Assembly (NCBI GenBank): GCA_026126305.1
Contig: JAHCJI010000001.1
Location: 186,001 to 250,000, forward strand
Source of the DNA: Phycisphaeraceae bacterium
Lineage (GTDB): Bacteria > Planctomycetota > Phycisphaerae > Phycisphaerales > UBA1924
Direction of reading: 5' to 3'
Length of the DNA: 64,000 bases
The notes under the pieces: model-generated
The model's input: only the letters and a program-made list of their open reading frames with translations
Told to the model about the DNA's origin: nothing
Database searches by the model: none
Made by a program: the position numbers and the translations under genes
Shown: one piece after another, positions 34,480 through 43,783 of the stretch
Layout of the letters: every line of letters starts with the position of its first letter
How positions within the stretch are numbered: position 1 is the first letter of the stretch

Positions 34480-37044
34480 TCAGGTGGACTCGGCCCCGGC
34501 GGAGACGGGGTGATCGCCTTCCCGGCCCGTGTCTCCATGTTCGTCCTTCACGGGCTCGGGCAGCGACTCGTTGGTGAAGTAGAGGTTCTCATCTTCGCCT
34601 CGTCGGGTGACCTTCACGAGCGTGCGTCCGGTGATCTGCCCGGAGAGGAGCATCTCGCTGAGCGGGTCTTCGATGTACTGGCCGATGGCCCTGCGGAGCG
34701 GGCGGGCGCCGAAGTCTGGGCTGTATCCCTTGTCGATGAGGAAGTCTTTGGCGGGCTGGTCGAGTTCCATGGTGATGTTCTGGATGCGCAGGCGGTCGCC
34801 GACCTTCTTGACCTCGTACTCGATGATCTGGACAAGATCGTCGCGGGTAAGGGGACGGAAGACGATGGTGTCATCCAGACGGTTGATGAACTCGGGCCGG
34901 AAGAAGCGTTCGATCTCCTTCATCAAGATGCCCTTGATGTTGTCGTAGTCGACGTCGGCGCTGCGCTTCTGGAAGCCGAAGCCCCCACCACCCTTGATCA
35001 GGTCGGCACCGATGTTGCTGGTCATGATCATGATGGTGTTTCGGAAGTCGACGTTTCGACCGAAGGAATCGGTGAGGCGTCCTTCCTCCATGATCTGGAG
35101 GAGCATGTTGAAGACGTCGGGGTGGGCCTTCTCGACCTCGTCGAGCAGGACGACGCTGTAGGGTCGGCGGCGGATGCGCTCGGTGAGCTGTCCGCCCTCT
35201 TCGTACCCGACGTAGCCCGGGGGCGCGCCGATGAGTCGGCTGACGTTGTGCTTCTCCATGTACTCGGACATGTCCAGGTGGACGAGCGCGTCCTCGTCGC
35301 CGAACATGAACTCGGCCAGCGCCTTGGAGAGCAGGGTCTTGCCGACACCGCTGGGCCCGACGAAGATGAACGAGCCCATGGGGCGCTTGGGGTCCTTCAG
35401 GCCCGCGCGGGCGCGACGGATGGCCCGGGCGACGGCCTTGATGGCGTCTTCCTGGCTGATGACCTTCTTGTGCAGTTCGGCTTCGAGCCGGAGCAGGCGG
35501 TCGGCCTCCTCGCTCTCGAGGCGTTGCAGCGGGACGCCGGTCATGGACGAGACAACTTCGGCGATGATGTCCTCGTCGACGGTGCCGTCGATCTCCTTGG
35601 ACTTCTCGCGCCAGTTCTTCTGGATCTCTTCCTTTTTCTTGCGGAGTTGCTCGGCCTGGTCGCGCAGCTCGGCGGCGCGTTCGTAGTCGGCGGCCTTGAC
35701 GGCCTCGTCCTTTTCGACGCCCAGGCGCTCGACCTCGCTCTCGATTTCGGCGAGGTCTGGCGGCTTGCTCATGCTCTTGATCCGCACGCGCGCGCCCGCC
35801 TCGTCGATGACGTCGATGGACTTGTCGGGCTGAACGCGTCCGGAGATGTAGCGGCCTGAGAGCTCGACGGCGGCCTTGACGGCGGCGTCGGTGATGCGCA
35901 CGCGGTGGTGCTGCTCGTAGCGGTCTCGCAGGCCCTTGATGATCTCGACGGTCTGCTCCTCGTTGGGCGGATCGACGGGGATGGGCTGGAACCGGCGTGC
36001 CAGGGCGGCGTCCTTCTCGATGTACTTGCGGTACTCGTCGAAGGTGGTAGCGCCGATGCACTGGATCTCGCCGCGCGCCAGGGCTGGCTTGAGGACGTTG
36101 GACGCGTCGATGGCGCCCTCGGCCCCGCCCGCGCCGACGAGGGTGTGCAGCTCGTCGATGAAGAGGATGACGTTCTTGGCGCGGCGGACCTCGTTCATGA
36201 CCGCCTTGATGCGCTCCTCGAACTGGCCGCGGTACTTGGTGCCGGCGACCATCATGGCCAGGTCGAGCACGACGATGCGCTTCTCGTGCAGGATCTCGGG
36301 CACGTCGCCGCTGATGATCCGCTGGGCCATGCCCTCGACGATGGCGGTCTTGCCCACGCCGGCCTCGCCCAGCAAGACGGGGTTGTTCTTGGTGCGACGG
36401 CAGAGGATCTGGACGACGCGCTCGATCTCCTTGGCCCGGCCGATGACCGGGTCGAGCGAGCCCTCCTTGGCCAGTTCGGTCAGGTCTCGGCCGAAGGAGT
36501 CCAGGGCCGGTGTGCGGCTCTTGCCCTTGCGTGCCTCACCCGTGGCCGCCCCACCGCCCGCGCTGGCGAAGCCTTCCTCGCCGCTGGAGGCACCGGCGTT
36601 CTCGCCCGAGGCGCCCAGCAGGTTGAGAACTTCCTCGCGGACCTCGTCGAGCTTCAGGCCCAGGTTGCGCAGGACCTGTGCGGCCACGCCGTCCTGCTCT
36701 CGCAGCAGGCCCAGCAGCAGGTGCTCGGTGCCGACGTAATTGTGGTTGAGGCTGCGGGCCTCTTCGATGGCGTACTCGATGACCTTCTTGGCTCGAGGGG
36801 TCTGGGGCAGTTTGCCCATGGTGACCATCTCGGGGCCGGCCTTGACGAGCTTCTCGACTTCGAGGCGGACCTTGCGCAGGTCCACGTCGAGGTTCTTGAG
36901 CACGTTGGCACCCACGCCCGAGCCTTCCTTGACCAGGCCGAGCAGGATGTGCTCGGTCCCGATGTACTCGTGGTTGAGGCGCTGGGCTTCCTGGTTGGCC
37001 AGGCCCATGACCTTGCGGGCTCGGTCGGTGAATCGCTCAAACAT
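34480..37044 (-). CDS. clpC: ATP-dependent Clp protease ATP-binding subunit ClpC
   Basis: ClpC is a hexameric AAA+ unfoldase that feeds ClpP. The 854 residues have a double Clp N-repeat (from [16 protein letters not shown]), AAA-1 (GEAGVGKTA) and the UVR-containing middle domain ([18 protein letters not shown]). AAA-2 ([14 protein letters not shown]) and a C-terminal D2-small domain follow, then a short polar tail. The middle domain marks ClpC rather than ClpA. ATG at 37044 has AGGAGGT upstream; an in-frame extension to 37203 lacks support. clpP is not nearby. Confidence 0.96.
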   Translation of the reverse strand: MFERFTDRARKVMGLANQEAQRLNHEYIGTEHILLGLVKEGSGVGANVLKNLDVDLRKVRLEVEKLVKAGPEMVTMGKLPQTPRAKKVIEYAIEEARSLNHNYVGTEHLLLGLLREQDGVAAQVLRNLGLKLDEVREEVLNLLGASGENAGASSGEEGFASAGGGAATGEARKGKSRTPALDSFGRDLTELAKEGSLDPVIGRAKEIERVVQILCRRTKNNPVLLGEAGVGKTAIVEGMAQRIISGDVPEILHEKRIVVLDLAMMVAGTKYRGQFEERIKAVMNEVRRAKNVILFIDELHTLVGAGGAEGAIDASNVLKPALARGEIQCIGATTFDEYRKYIEKDAALARRFQPIPVDPPNEEQTVEIIKGLRDRYEQHHRVRITDAAVKAAVELSGRYISGRVQPDKSIDVIDEAGARVRIKSMSKPPDLAEIESEVERLGVEKDEAVKAADYERAAELRDQAEQLRKKKEEIQKNWREKSKEIDGTVDEDIIAEVVSSMTGVPLQRLESEEADRLLRLEAELHKKVISQEDAIKAVARAIRRARAGLKDPKRPMGSFIFVGPSGVGKTLLSKALAEFMFGDEDALVHLDMSEYMEKHNVSRLIGAPPGYVGYEEGGQLTERIRRRPYSVVLLDEVEKAHPDVFNMLLQIMEEGRLTDSFGRNVDFRNTIMIMTSNIGADLIKGGGGFGFQKRSADVDYDNIKGILMKEIERFFRPEFINRLDDTIVFRPLTRDDLVQIIEYEVKKVGDRLRIQNITMELDQPAKDFLIDKGYSPDFGARPLRRAIGQYIEDPLSEMLLSGQITGRTLVKVTRRGEDENLYFTNESLPEPVKDEHGDTGREGDHPVSAGAEST

Positions 37045-37371
37045 GCCGCACCTCCTGAAGATCGACCCGAACAATATCCGGTCGATCCAATCCCCGGAGC
37101 GTGGTGTCACGCCGGGGCGTTTGCCGAAACCCTTGGGCACCAAGCCCGCCGGTGTCCGGCTCATTCCGGGGTATCGGTTGCACGGCCCATGCCAATTGCT
37201 CAAACCGATGCCACCGGGGCAGACTTTGTGCCCCAGATGGCCTGATCGGCCACTGAGGGCACCCGCATTGGTTCGGATGGGTCAATTTGCCCGGCCGAAC
37301 CGTGATCGTGCCCGGTATGGCCTGCCGATGCGGCAGGGTATCGGGCCCAACCGGGTGATCTATACGCGGCT
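37045..37371. other. Intergenic stretch upstream of clpC
   Basis: This 327-base region should carry the clpC promoter. On the minus strand TTGACC (near 37280-37285) is a possible -35, but no -10 box follows at 16-18 bases. I see no CtsR-like or HrcA-like repeat, no tRNA and no convincing open frame. Confidence 0.45.
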
Positions 37372-38529
37372 TCAGGGCCTTCGGGTCGGGTTGGTTGTCA
37401 GTCTTGGGTCGGCCACGATTTCAATAGGGATTACCCTTTCGTCCATCGAGCCGTCGGCGTGATCTTTGAGAATGATCTTGAGTTGGTAGCGTCCGACCGT
37501 GAGCGTGGCGGGCAACTCGACCAGGGTGCCCAGGTAGATCTCCCGCCGTGGCCGATCGCTGCGGATGACGACGCGTTCCTCGGGCCGTCTCCAGGCGAGC
37601 ATGGAGCCGGCCTCGTTGAACAGCCTCAGTTCGAGGCCCAGGACAACTTCCTGCGCGCCCGGATGGGCGGCGGCGTCGCCGGCGCTCTGCGGCTCGGCGG
37701 CGGGCCTGGTCTGGAACTGGGCCGGCTCGGTGTAGACCAACATGCGGTTGACGCGACCCGCGAGGAAGCGGTTGGTGTCGAAGGGTCGATACGACGCGAA
37801 CCCATGGATGTCGGTGGCCAGGGCGGCGTGGTGGATACGAATGGGCAGGACGGCGGCCAGATCGAAGGCGGCCTGTTCCATGGCCTGCGCGATGCGGGAA
37901 GGCGCGTCGGCCCGATCGCCGGCGGCCAGGGCTTCGATCAGCGGCGCGAGGGTGGTCACCAGTTGTTGCTCGGGAGGGCTGAGTTGCTGGCCCGGGCGAG
38001 AACCGTCACGCGTGCCGGCATAGGCACGCAGGGCCTGGGCGAGCAACGTTGCCGAGAGCGCATGGCCCGGCGTCTGGGACTGGGCCTCGAGTTGGGCCAA
38101 CAGGGCGGGCAGTGGGTCGGCTGGGGGCTGAGTCGGAGGCTGGGCATTGGCTTGTGACGCGTCCGGCGTCTGGGATACCGAATCGTCCGAGTCGGTGGTT
38201 TGGGGCTGGTTCCTCTGCGGGGCCGGGGCTGGGGCACTGTCGCTGCTATCTTGCCAAGGCCTTTGCGCGCCTTGGGGCTCGGGCGTGCCGGTTGGCTGGC
38301 GGAGCGGGCGGTCGCCGGTGAGCAGCGCGGTCAGGTCTTCGGCCGACCTTCTTGCCGCCTGGGCGAGCGTTTCGTCCCGGGCTGGTTGTGTGGTCGGTGT
38401 CGATTGAGGCTTGATGTCTTCGAGCGCGGCGCTGTGGGGCCTTGGGCCCTGTGGCGGGTTGTTGTTCGCACAGCCGACCAGGACAGCCAAGAGCAGCGCG
38501 GAGGTGGCATACTGGGACGTGGCGGGCAC
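37372..38529 (-). CDS. Lipoprotein of unknown function
   Basis: The 385-residue protein starts with GTG at 38529 (AGGGAGG six bases upstream). It has a short signal with lipobox LAVLVGC, so Cys20 or so would be lipidated. A Gln/Pro/Asp-rich disordered linker of ~120 residues follows. A folded C-terminal domain ends in strands (LPATLTVGRYQLKIILKDH) like an immunoglobulin-type sandwich. It probably sits at the periplasmic face of a membrane. The family is unknown. Confidence 0.75.
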   Translation of the reverse strand: MPATSQYATSALLLAVLVGCANNNPPQGPRPHSAALEDIKPQSTPTTQPARDETLAQAARRSAEDLTALLTGDRPLRQPTGTPEPQGAQRPWQDSSDSAPAPAPQRNQPQTTDSDDSVSQTPDASQANAQPPTQPPADPLPALLAQLEAQSQTPGHALSATLLAQALRAYAGTRDGSRPGQQLSPPEQQLVTTLAPLIEALAAGDRADAPSRIAQAMEQAAFDLAAVLPIRIHHAALATDIHGFASYRPFDTNRFLAGRVNRMLVYTEPAQFQTRPAAEPQSAGDAAAHPGAQEVVLGLELRLFNEAGSMLAWRRPEERVVIRSDRPRREIYLGTLVELPATLTVGRYQLKIILKDHADGSMDERVIPIEIVADPRLTTNPTRRP

Positions 38530-38602
38530 GGTGGCCTCCCTGCGGCGAGTCGTCGCGGCGCGCACCGGATGCGCACGGACCTTGGCCCGGCACGGTTGCG
38601 GC

Positions 38603-39652
38603 TTACCGCGTATCGGCGCGGGGGCTCAGGCGGCTTGCGATTTCGACGCACAAGGCCTCGAGTGTGCGGCGGCCGTGGGTGCCGCGTTTCATGGATGCAT
38701 CGGCCTCGCAGGCCTTTCCATACAGGGCGGCGGCACGGGTTTGGCCCAGGCGTTTGGCAGCGTTCACAAGGGCCGACGCGCGTGCCTGGGGCCAGATATT
38801 GAGCGACCTGGCGATGGCGGCATCGGGCGTGCGAGCTTGGGCCATGCGAGCGGCCAACGAGAGCTGGCGACAGAGTTCGAGCACGGCCCACATGGCCGGC
38901 ACCGCGCGATCGGACGGCGCGTTGCCCAGCCAGAGGTGGATGAAGCCCAACGCCTCGGCGGGGCCGCCGGTGAGGATGGCGTCCTGAAGCGGCCAAGCCT
39001 TGTCGGGCTCTTTGGTCGTGGCAACGTGGGTGCGAACGAGGTCGAGATCGATGCGCGGGGGCTTGCCCGCGGGCCCCTGTGCATCGGTGGCCAGTTTGCC
39101 CAGCTCGGCGTCGAGGCGGATCAGATCGGTGCCCACGGCATCGACAAGCAGTGTGGCGGCCTGTGGATCGAGTGCGGCCCCATGGTGATCTCGGGCCCGG
39201 GCAATGGCCCAGGGGGCGGCCTCATCGGTAGTTAAGGTGTTGCATTCCAAGATCTTACCGATGGCTTGGACGGCCTTGTCGAGCCGACCCGACCGCCAGG
39301 TTTCGGCCCGTAGCACGAGTGTGGCGCGGTCGTCGGGGGCAGCGGCGTACTTCTCCAAGGCCGGCCGGGTCGACTCGTTGACGAAGCGGTCGGCCTCTTC
39401 GACCAGGACGAGCTTGTGGACGGGCAGCAGGCCCGGGCTTCGGCAGTCGTCGAGCACGTCGGCCAGGGAAGCCGAAGTGCCATCATGGCGTGCCAGGTCG
39501 ACATCCAGCCCGGTGGCCTTGACCAAAGCGTGGCGGAGGGTGTCGAGGTATTGCTGGCGCAGGAATGCCTCGGGGCCCTTGAGGATGACCACGCGTTCGG
39601 TGCCGTCGAAGGCGGTCTGGGTGCTGGGTTTGGGGGCGGGTCTCTTGGCCAT
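38603..39652 (-). CDS. holA: DNA polymerase III subunit delta
   Basis: HolA is the clamp-loader subunit that opens the beta ring. The 349 residues begin with a Rossmann-like domain I (VVILKGPEAFLRQQYLDTL, VDLARHDGTS). The lid domain (DAVGTDLIRLDAELGKLA) and the C-terminal collar with helical repeats follow. Sequence is divergent, as is usual for delta, but the fold order is clear. ATG at 39652 is 53 bases from the divergent kinase gene. Confidence 0.88.
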   Translation of the reverse strand: MAKRPAPKPSTQTAFDGTERVVILKGPEAFLRQQYLDTLRHALVKATGLDVDLARHDGTSASLADVLDDCRSPGLLPVHKLVLVEEADRFVNESTRPALEKYAAAPDDRATLVLRAETWRSGRLDKAVQAIGKILECNTLTTDEAAPWAIARARDHHGAALDPQAATLLVDAVGTDLIRLDAELGKLATDAQGPAGKPPRIDLDLVRTHVATTKEPDKAWPLQDAILTGGPAEALGFIHLWLGNAPSDRAVPAMWAVLELCRQLSLAARMAQARTPDAAIARSLNIWPQARASALVNAAKRLGQTRAAALYGKACEADASMKRGTHGRRTLEALCVEIASRLSPRADTR

Positions 39653-39705
39653 AGCTGGGGGGACGGTATGCGACCAGAGCGGGTTGGCGGGCGTATACCT
39701 GTGTC

Positions 39706-41388
39706 GTGTTAGTACTGACAGTCATCGAGGGCCCGGACAAGGGCAAGCGTTTTGAGTTACCGGCCAACGAGCCGCAGTTGCTGGGGCGTTCGAGCGAGGC
39801 GTTGCCGCTGGGCGACCCCTCGGTGAGCCGTCGGCACGCGGAACTGACACCCGACGAGGGTGAGTGGTGGGTGCGCGATCTGGACAGCCAGAACGGGACG
39901 ATGGTCAACGGGCGGGCGATCAGCGGTCGCGTACGGCTGCGGACGGGCGACACCATCTCGATCGGGCAGACGACGATGGCCTTCGGGCGGTCGAGCATCG
40001 TGGACGAACTGGACGTCATCGAACTGCTGCGACCCGGCGAGGTGGCCACGAGCGTGGACGCTGTGGTGGGACGCTCTGCCGAGCCCTCCCCCACCGCCCC
40101 TGGAGAGAATGGCCGCGATGCGGGCGAGGAACACTGGGCCGAGGAACACCTGCGGGTGGTGTACCAGATTACCGCGCTGGCGGCCAAGTCGAGCACGCGC
40201 GGGGCGCTCTTGCACGGGTTGCTCGAATTGGTGTTCGAGGAGTTTCAACCCGAGCGCGGCGTCGTGATGTTGATGGACGAGGCAGGACGCTTGACTCCCG
40301 CGGCCGTGAAGAACCGCGCCCTGGTGAAGGGGCGCGAGGACGATCGCATCCAGGTGAGCCGAACGATCTTGCAGCACGCTGTGCGAAAGGGCGAGGCGGT
40401 GCTGTCGACCAACGCGATGGCCGACCCGCGGTTTGCGTCGGGCGATTCGGTGCAGAGCATGCGGATCCGCAGCGCGATCTGTGTGCCGGTGGAGCACCGC
40501 GGGCGGGTGTTCGGGGCGATCTACATCGATACGTCGGCGGGCGACCAGACATTCCGCAATGAGGATCTCCGGCTGATGCACGCGGTGGGCCAGCAGGCCG
40601 GGATCGCACTCTCGAACCTGCACCTGCACCAAGAGCGCTTGCAGACCGAGCGTCTGGCGGCGATGGGACAGACGGTGGCGAGCCTGAGCCACTCGATCAA
40701 GAACATCCTGCAAGGGCTCAGCGGCGGGGCCGACCTGGTGGAGATGGGCTTGAAGCGCGAGGACCTGGCGATCTCTCGGCAAGGGTGGGGCATCTTGCGG
40801 CGCAACCTCGACCGCATCGCCGGGCTGACCACGAACATGCTGGCCTTCAGCCGACAGCGGCAGGTTGAGGTGGAGTTCACGCCCTTGCGGCCCCTGGTCG
40901 AGGAGTGTGCGCAGTTGCTCGAGGGCGTGTGCGAGCAGAGGGGCGTGGTGTTGATGGTTGACGCCGAGGACGAGATGCCGCCGGTGCCGGTGGATCCGTC
41001 GCTGGTCCACCAGGCGCTCATGAACCTGCTGACTAATGCGCTCGAGGCGGTGCCCGATGGCGGCGGCCGGATCACGGTTCGGCTGCATTATGACGAGCCG
41101 GACTCGCGCGGCCCGGGCACGCCCGGCGAGGCACAGGTGATGGTGATCGATAACGGGCCTGGCATTCCCAAGGATCGACAGGCCTCGATCTTCGAGCCCT
41201 TCCAGACGAGCAAGGGCGTGCGTGGAACGGGCCTGGGCCTTGCGGTGACCAAACGCGTTGTGGAAGACCACGGGGGCCGGATCGTGCTGGAATCGCACGA
41301 AGGAAAGGGCTCGACCTTCCGCATCGTGCTGCCTGCGGATCCGGATCGTCACGTGGACCCATCGGCCACCCGCGGCCCACGGCGTTGA
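39706..41388 (+). CDS. Cytosolic FHA-GAF sensor histidine kinase
   Basis: The 560-residue protein has an N-terminal FHA domain (residues 1-95: LGRSSEALPLGDPSVSRRHAEL, with NGTMVNGR). A linker, a GAF domain (residues 160-305) and a dimerisation helix with the phospho-His in ASLSHSIKNILQGL follow. The HATPase domain has NLLTNALEAV, DNGPGI and GTGLGLAV. It has no membrane segment, so it senses phospho-Thr partners and a small ligand inside the cell. SHSIKN replaces the usual SHELRTP, as in NtrB-like kinases. GTG at 39706 is the start. No response regulator is adjacent. Confidence 0.92.
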   Translation: MLVLTVIEGPDKGKRFELPANEPQLLGRSSEALPLGDPSVSRRHAELTPDEGEWWVRDLDSQNGTMVNGRAISGRVRLRTGDTISIGQTTMAFGRSSIVDELDVIELLRPGEVATSVDAVVGRSAEPSPTAPGENGRDAGEEHWAEEHLRVVYQITALAAKSSTRGALLHGLLELVFEEFQPERGVVMLMDEAGRLTPAAVKNRALVKGREDDRIQVSRTILQHAVRKGEAVLSTNAMADPRFASGDSVQSMRIRSAICVPVEHRGRVFGAIYIDTSAGDQTFRNEDLRLMHAVGQQAGIALSNLHLHQERLQTERLAAMGQTVASLSHSIKNILQGLSGGADLVEMGLKREDLAISRQGWGILRRNLDRIAGLTTNMLAFSRQRQVEVEFTPLRPLVEECAQLLEGVCEQRGVVLMVDAEDEMPPVPVDPSLVHQALMNLLTNALEAVPDGGGRITVRLHYDEPDSRGPGTPGEAQVMVIDNGPGIPKDRQASIFEPFQTSKGVRGTGLGLAVTKRVVEDHGGRIVLESHEGKGSTFRIVLPADPDRHVDPSATRGPRR

Positions 41389-41448
41389 GCGCGCAGGAAG
41401 GCTCTATAGCAGAATTCCATGGGCCCGCGGCATGCTATGGCGATGGGA

Positions 41449-41985
41449 TTACTTGGAGGTATAAAGTCCGCGGCCCTGCTTGGTGAATGCCTGCGGATTC
41501 TTGATCAGCGTCTGGTTGACGATGGTGCGGAAATTGGGGCTTGTGGTCTTGTAGCCGGCGTCTTGAACAGCGCGCGCGACCTCGGTGACGCCCATGACCT
41601 TGCCCTTGAGCACGTTTTGAAGTGCCTCGACAAGATTGGAATCGTTGCGATGACGCTTGCGCTCGCCTCTGGGCTTGCTAGGGCCCTTGCTGGTGGACTT
41701 CTTGCTGGTCTTGGGAGTTGCCTTCATACCCGGGGCCTTGGTCCGTACGGGTGAGCCGTCCTTGCGCGGACGCCCGCGTGGCCGGCCGGTCGAGGTGCTG
41801 ACGCCCAGTTCGGCGAGGTAGGCATCGATCTCCGCAACGCGTTGGAGCAAGCCAGTCCGTTCCTGGGCGAGGATGACCGCATCGGCGCGACGGCGCTCGA
41901 GCTCCTGATTGATCTGCGAGATGCTCAGTTGGGAGAGCGAGGCCGGTGAATTTTTCGAGCGCGAACCCTTCTTCTTGCGTGGCAT
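41449..41985 (-). CDS. AT-hook and HARE-HTH-like winged-helix DNA-binding protein
   Basis: The 178-residue basic protein has a Lys/Arg N-terminus (MPRKKKGSRSKN) and a helical segment. A perfect AT-hook (RPRGRPRKDG) and a Lys/Ser/Pro-rich linker follow. The C-terminal ~58 residues (ALQNVLKGKVMGVTEVARAV to FTKQGRGLYT) resemble the HARE-HTH domain. It is likely a nucleoid or transcription protein. ATG at 41985 has CGGAGA six bases upstream. It sits 114 bases after parB on the same strand. Confidence 0.8.
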   Translation of the reverse strand: MPRKKKGSRSKNSPASLSQLSISQINQELERRRADAVILAQERTGLLQRVAEIDAYLAELGVSTSTGRPRGRPRKDGSPVRTKAPGMKATPKTSKKSTSKGPSKPRGERKRHRNDSNLVEALQNVLKGKVMGVTEVARAVQDAGYKTTSPNFRTIVNQTLIKNPQAFTKQGRGLYTSK

Positions 41986-42099
41986 GATGTCTCCGAGTTT
42001 GAGAAAGTGGCCTGTACGATCGCACACAACGTGCGCCACCGACATGGAGTCTTGGCATGATATTAGGTCGCAACCCGGCGTCTGGACACCCGCCGGGCA

Positions 42100-43011
42100 T
42101 TACTGTGCGGGATCGAACCCCATGGCCTGCATCAACCCGTCGAAATGTTCCAAGTCGTAGAAATCAATGACGACCCGACCCTTGCTGCCCGATGGCGCAA
42201 TTTCGATCCGAACGCGAGTTTTCAGGTGATCTCCAAGCCGTGTTTCAAGATCATGTATGTTCGCATGTCGATCGGGTGACTGGGCCGCTGTCTCCGCCGA
42301 GGTTGCGGGTTTTGTTTTTTGGATCTCACGAACCGCACGCTCGGTCTGTCGGACGGAGAGGTGCTCTGCAAGGATGCGCTCGACGAGACGGCGTTGCTGT
42401 TGTGCATCGCTGATGGAGGCGAGCATCTTGCCGTGGCCGGCGGAAATAGTGCCGTTGGCGATCAAGGCTCGCACGTCGTCGGGAAGGTCGAGCAACCGCA
42501 TCATGTTGGCAACACTTGAGCGATCCATGCCCACGCGATCAGCCACGTCAGACTGCGTCATCTGGAATCGAGTCATGAGTGTTCGGAACGCGTTGGCGCG
42601 CTCGATCGGGTTGAGATCGCTCCGTTGCACGTTCTCGATCAGCGCGAGTTCTGCCGAACGCTTGTCGTCGGCTTCGCGGACGATAGCCGGGATCGTGGCC
42701 ATGCCTGCCATCTTGGCGGCGCGCCATCGGCGTTCACCCGCGATGAGTTCGTATCCACCGCTTGGCAACGGTCGGACGATGACCGGCTGCATGAGGCCTG
42801 CCACCCGAATCGATTGTGCGAGCTCTTCGATGTGGCGATCATCGAAATGGATGCGCGGCTGGAAAGAATTTGGTTTTAGTTCGCCTATTGGTATGTGGAC
42901 AATTGCATTGTCCGATAACAATTGTGATGTAGTTTGCACCTCCTGCGGCTGTGAATCCTCCAGCAGGCTGGTCAGTCCACGTCCGAGACGCCTTGGCTTC
43001 TGATTGGTCAT
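42100..43011 (-). CDS. parB: Chromosome partitioning protein ParB
   Basis: ParB binds parS, hydrolyses CTP and spreads as a clamp to segregate the origin. The 303 residues have the N-terminal motif LGRGLTSLL and the CTP-binding domain with QPRIHF and AGERRWRAAKMAG. ENVQRSDLNPIE follows, then the HTH (TQSDVADRVGMDRSSVANMMRLL) and a short C-terminal dimer domain. parA, usually next to parB, is not here. A near-consensus parS lies 27 bases upstream of the start, so autoregulation is plausible. Local GC is lower than in most of the window. Confidence 0.95.
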   Translation of the reverse strand: MTNQKPRRLGRGLTSLLEDSQPQEVQTTSQLLSDNAIVHIPIGELKPNSFQPRIHFDDRHIEELAQSIRVAGLMQPVIVRPLPSGGYELIAGERRWRAAKMAGMATIPAIVREADDKRSAELALIENVQRSDLNPIERANAFRTLMTRFQMTQSDVADRVGMDRSSVANMMRLLDLPDDVRALIANGTISAGHGKMLASISDAQQQRRLVERILAEHLSVRQTERAVREIQKTKPATSAETAAQSPDRHANIHDLETRLGDHLKTRVRIEIAPSGSKGRVVIDFYDLEHFDGLMQAMGFDPAQ

Positions 43012-43037
43012 GTGTGATTTTATCGGCTAGCTAATCA

Positions 43038-43053
43038 TGTTCCACGTGAAACA
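43038..43053 (+). promoter_or_regulatory. parS site (near-consensus)
   Basis: TGTTCCACGTGAAACA fits the 16-base parS palindrome TGTTNCACGTGAAACA. It lies between divergent parB and the orphan kinase gene. parS sites cluster near replication origins. Confidence 0.85.
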
Positions 43054-43095
43054 TAGCCACTCAATGCGACGACCTCGAATGCCGATGCCTAAGCG

Positions 43096-43782
43096 ATGAG
43101 TGTCGATGCCGTAGCGAAAACTCGCGTAGAGGATGCGGATTCAATTGCTTCGGCTATTGCGCATGAGGTCAACAATCTGCTGACTCCTGTGGTTGGCTTG
43201 GCAGATCTGCTTGAGCACACCGGCTGCGATGACGAGTTGCGAGACCAGCTTGTCAAGCAAGCGGTTGATCGGTGCCAACGCGCTGTAGCGATTTGCGATC
43301 TCCTTGTCAACCTAGCCAAGACAGCTGTGCCTGGCGAGCAAAGTGACATCGCGGTAGGCGCTCGGCATGCAGTTTGTGCTGTTGATAAACGGGCTGAAGA
43401 GGCTGGAGTCCGGATCGAGAACTGCGTTCAAGACTCTGGATGTACGGCTGTGCCCGAGGTAGTTGTGCAGCATGTACTCATGAATCTGCTCATCAACGCG
43501 ATAGCTGCCTCAGAACCCGGGGCGACGGTCACTATTCAGTCTCGCTTCCAGCCGGGCAATCGATGGGTGCGTGCAAACTGGTTTTTGAGTGTGCAAGATC
43601 GGGGTAGGGGTTTAGATACAAGACAGGCCATGATCATCAACCACGGCGGGTTTCCGCATGGATCGAAGGGGATTGGCCTTGCCGTGGTTCGAATGCTCTG
43701 CGAGCGGTGGGGCGGCGAGATTCGGGTAGAATCGGAGCCCGGAATCGGGTCTACGTTCCACGTGAAACTTCCCGCAGCTTAA
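43096..43782 (+). CDS. Orphan histidine kinase core without sensor domain
   Basis: The 228-residue protein has only the dimerisation/phospho-acceptor domain (AIAHEVNNLLTPVVG) and the HATPase domain (NLLINAIAAS, QDRGRGLD, GIGLAVVRML). It has no membrane segment or input domain and no adjacent response regulator. It is divergent from parB across a parS site, and a second parS core is embedded in its last codons (TFHVK). Codons are lower in GC than the window norm. A link to chromosome partition is inference from position. Confidence 0.82.
   Translation: MSVDAVAKTRVEDADSIASAIAHEVNNLLTPVVGLADLLEHTGCDDELRDQLVKQAVDRCQRAVAICDLLVNLAKTAVPGEQSDIAVGARHAVCAVDKRAEEAGVRIENCVQDSGCTAVPEVVVQHVLMNLLINAIAASEPGATVTIQSRFQPGNRWVRANWFLSVQDRGRGLDTRQAMIINHGGFPHGSKGIGLAVVRMLCERWGGEIRVESEPGIGSTFHVKLPAA
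43754..43769 (+). promoter_or_regulatory. Second parS core inside the orphan kinase gene
   Basis: CGTTCCACGTGAAACT contains the 14-base core GTTCCACGTGAAAC seen in the site at 43038; only the outermost bases differ from consensus. It encodes TFHVK near the kinase C-terminus. Confidence 0.65.
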
Positions 43783-43783
43783 A

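Noticed and set aside
34153..35859. 568-codon plus-strand open frame
   Set aside because: Shadow of clpC and the cation transporter; no domain.
39757..41352. 531-codon minus-strand open frame
   Set aside because: Shadow of the FHA-GAF kinase.
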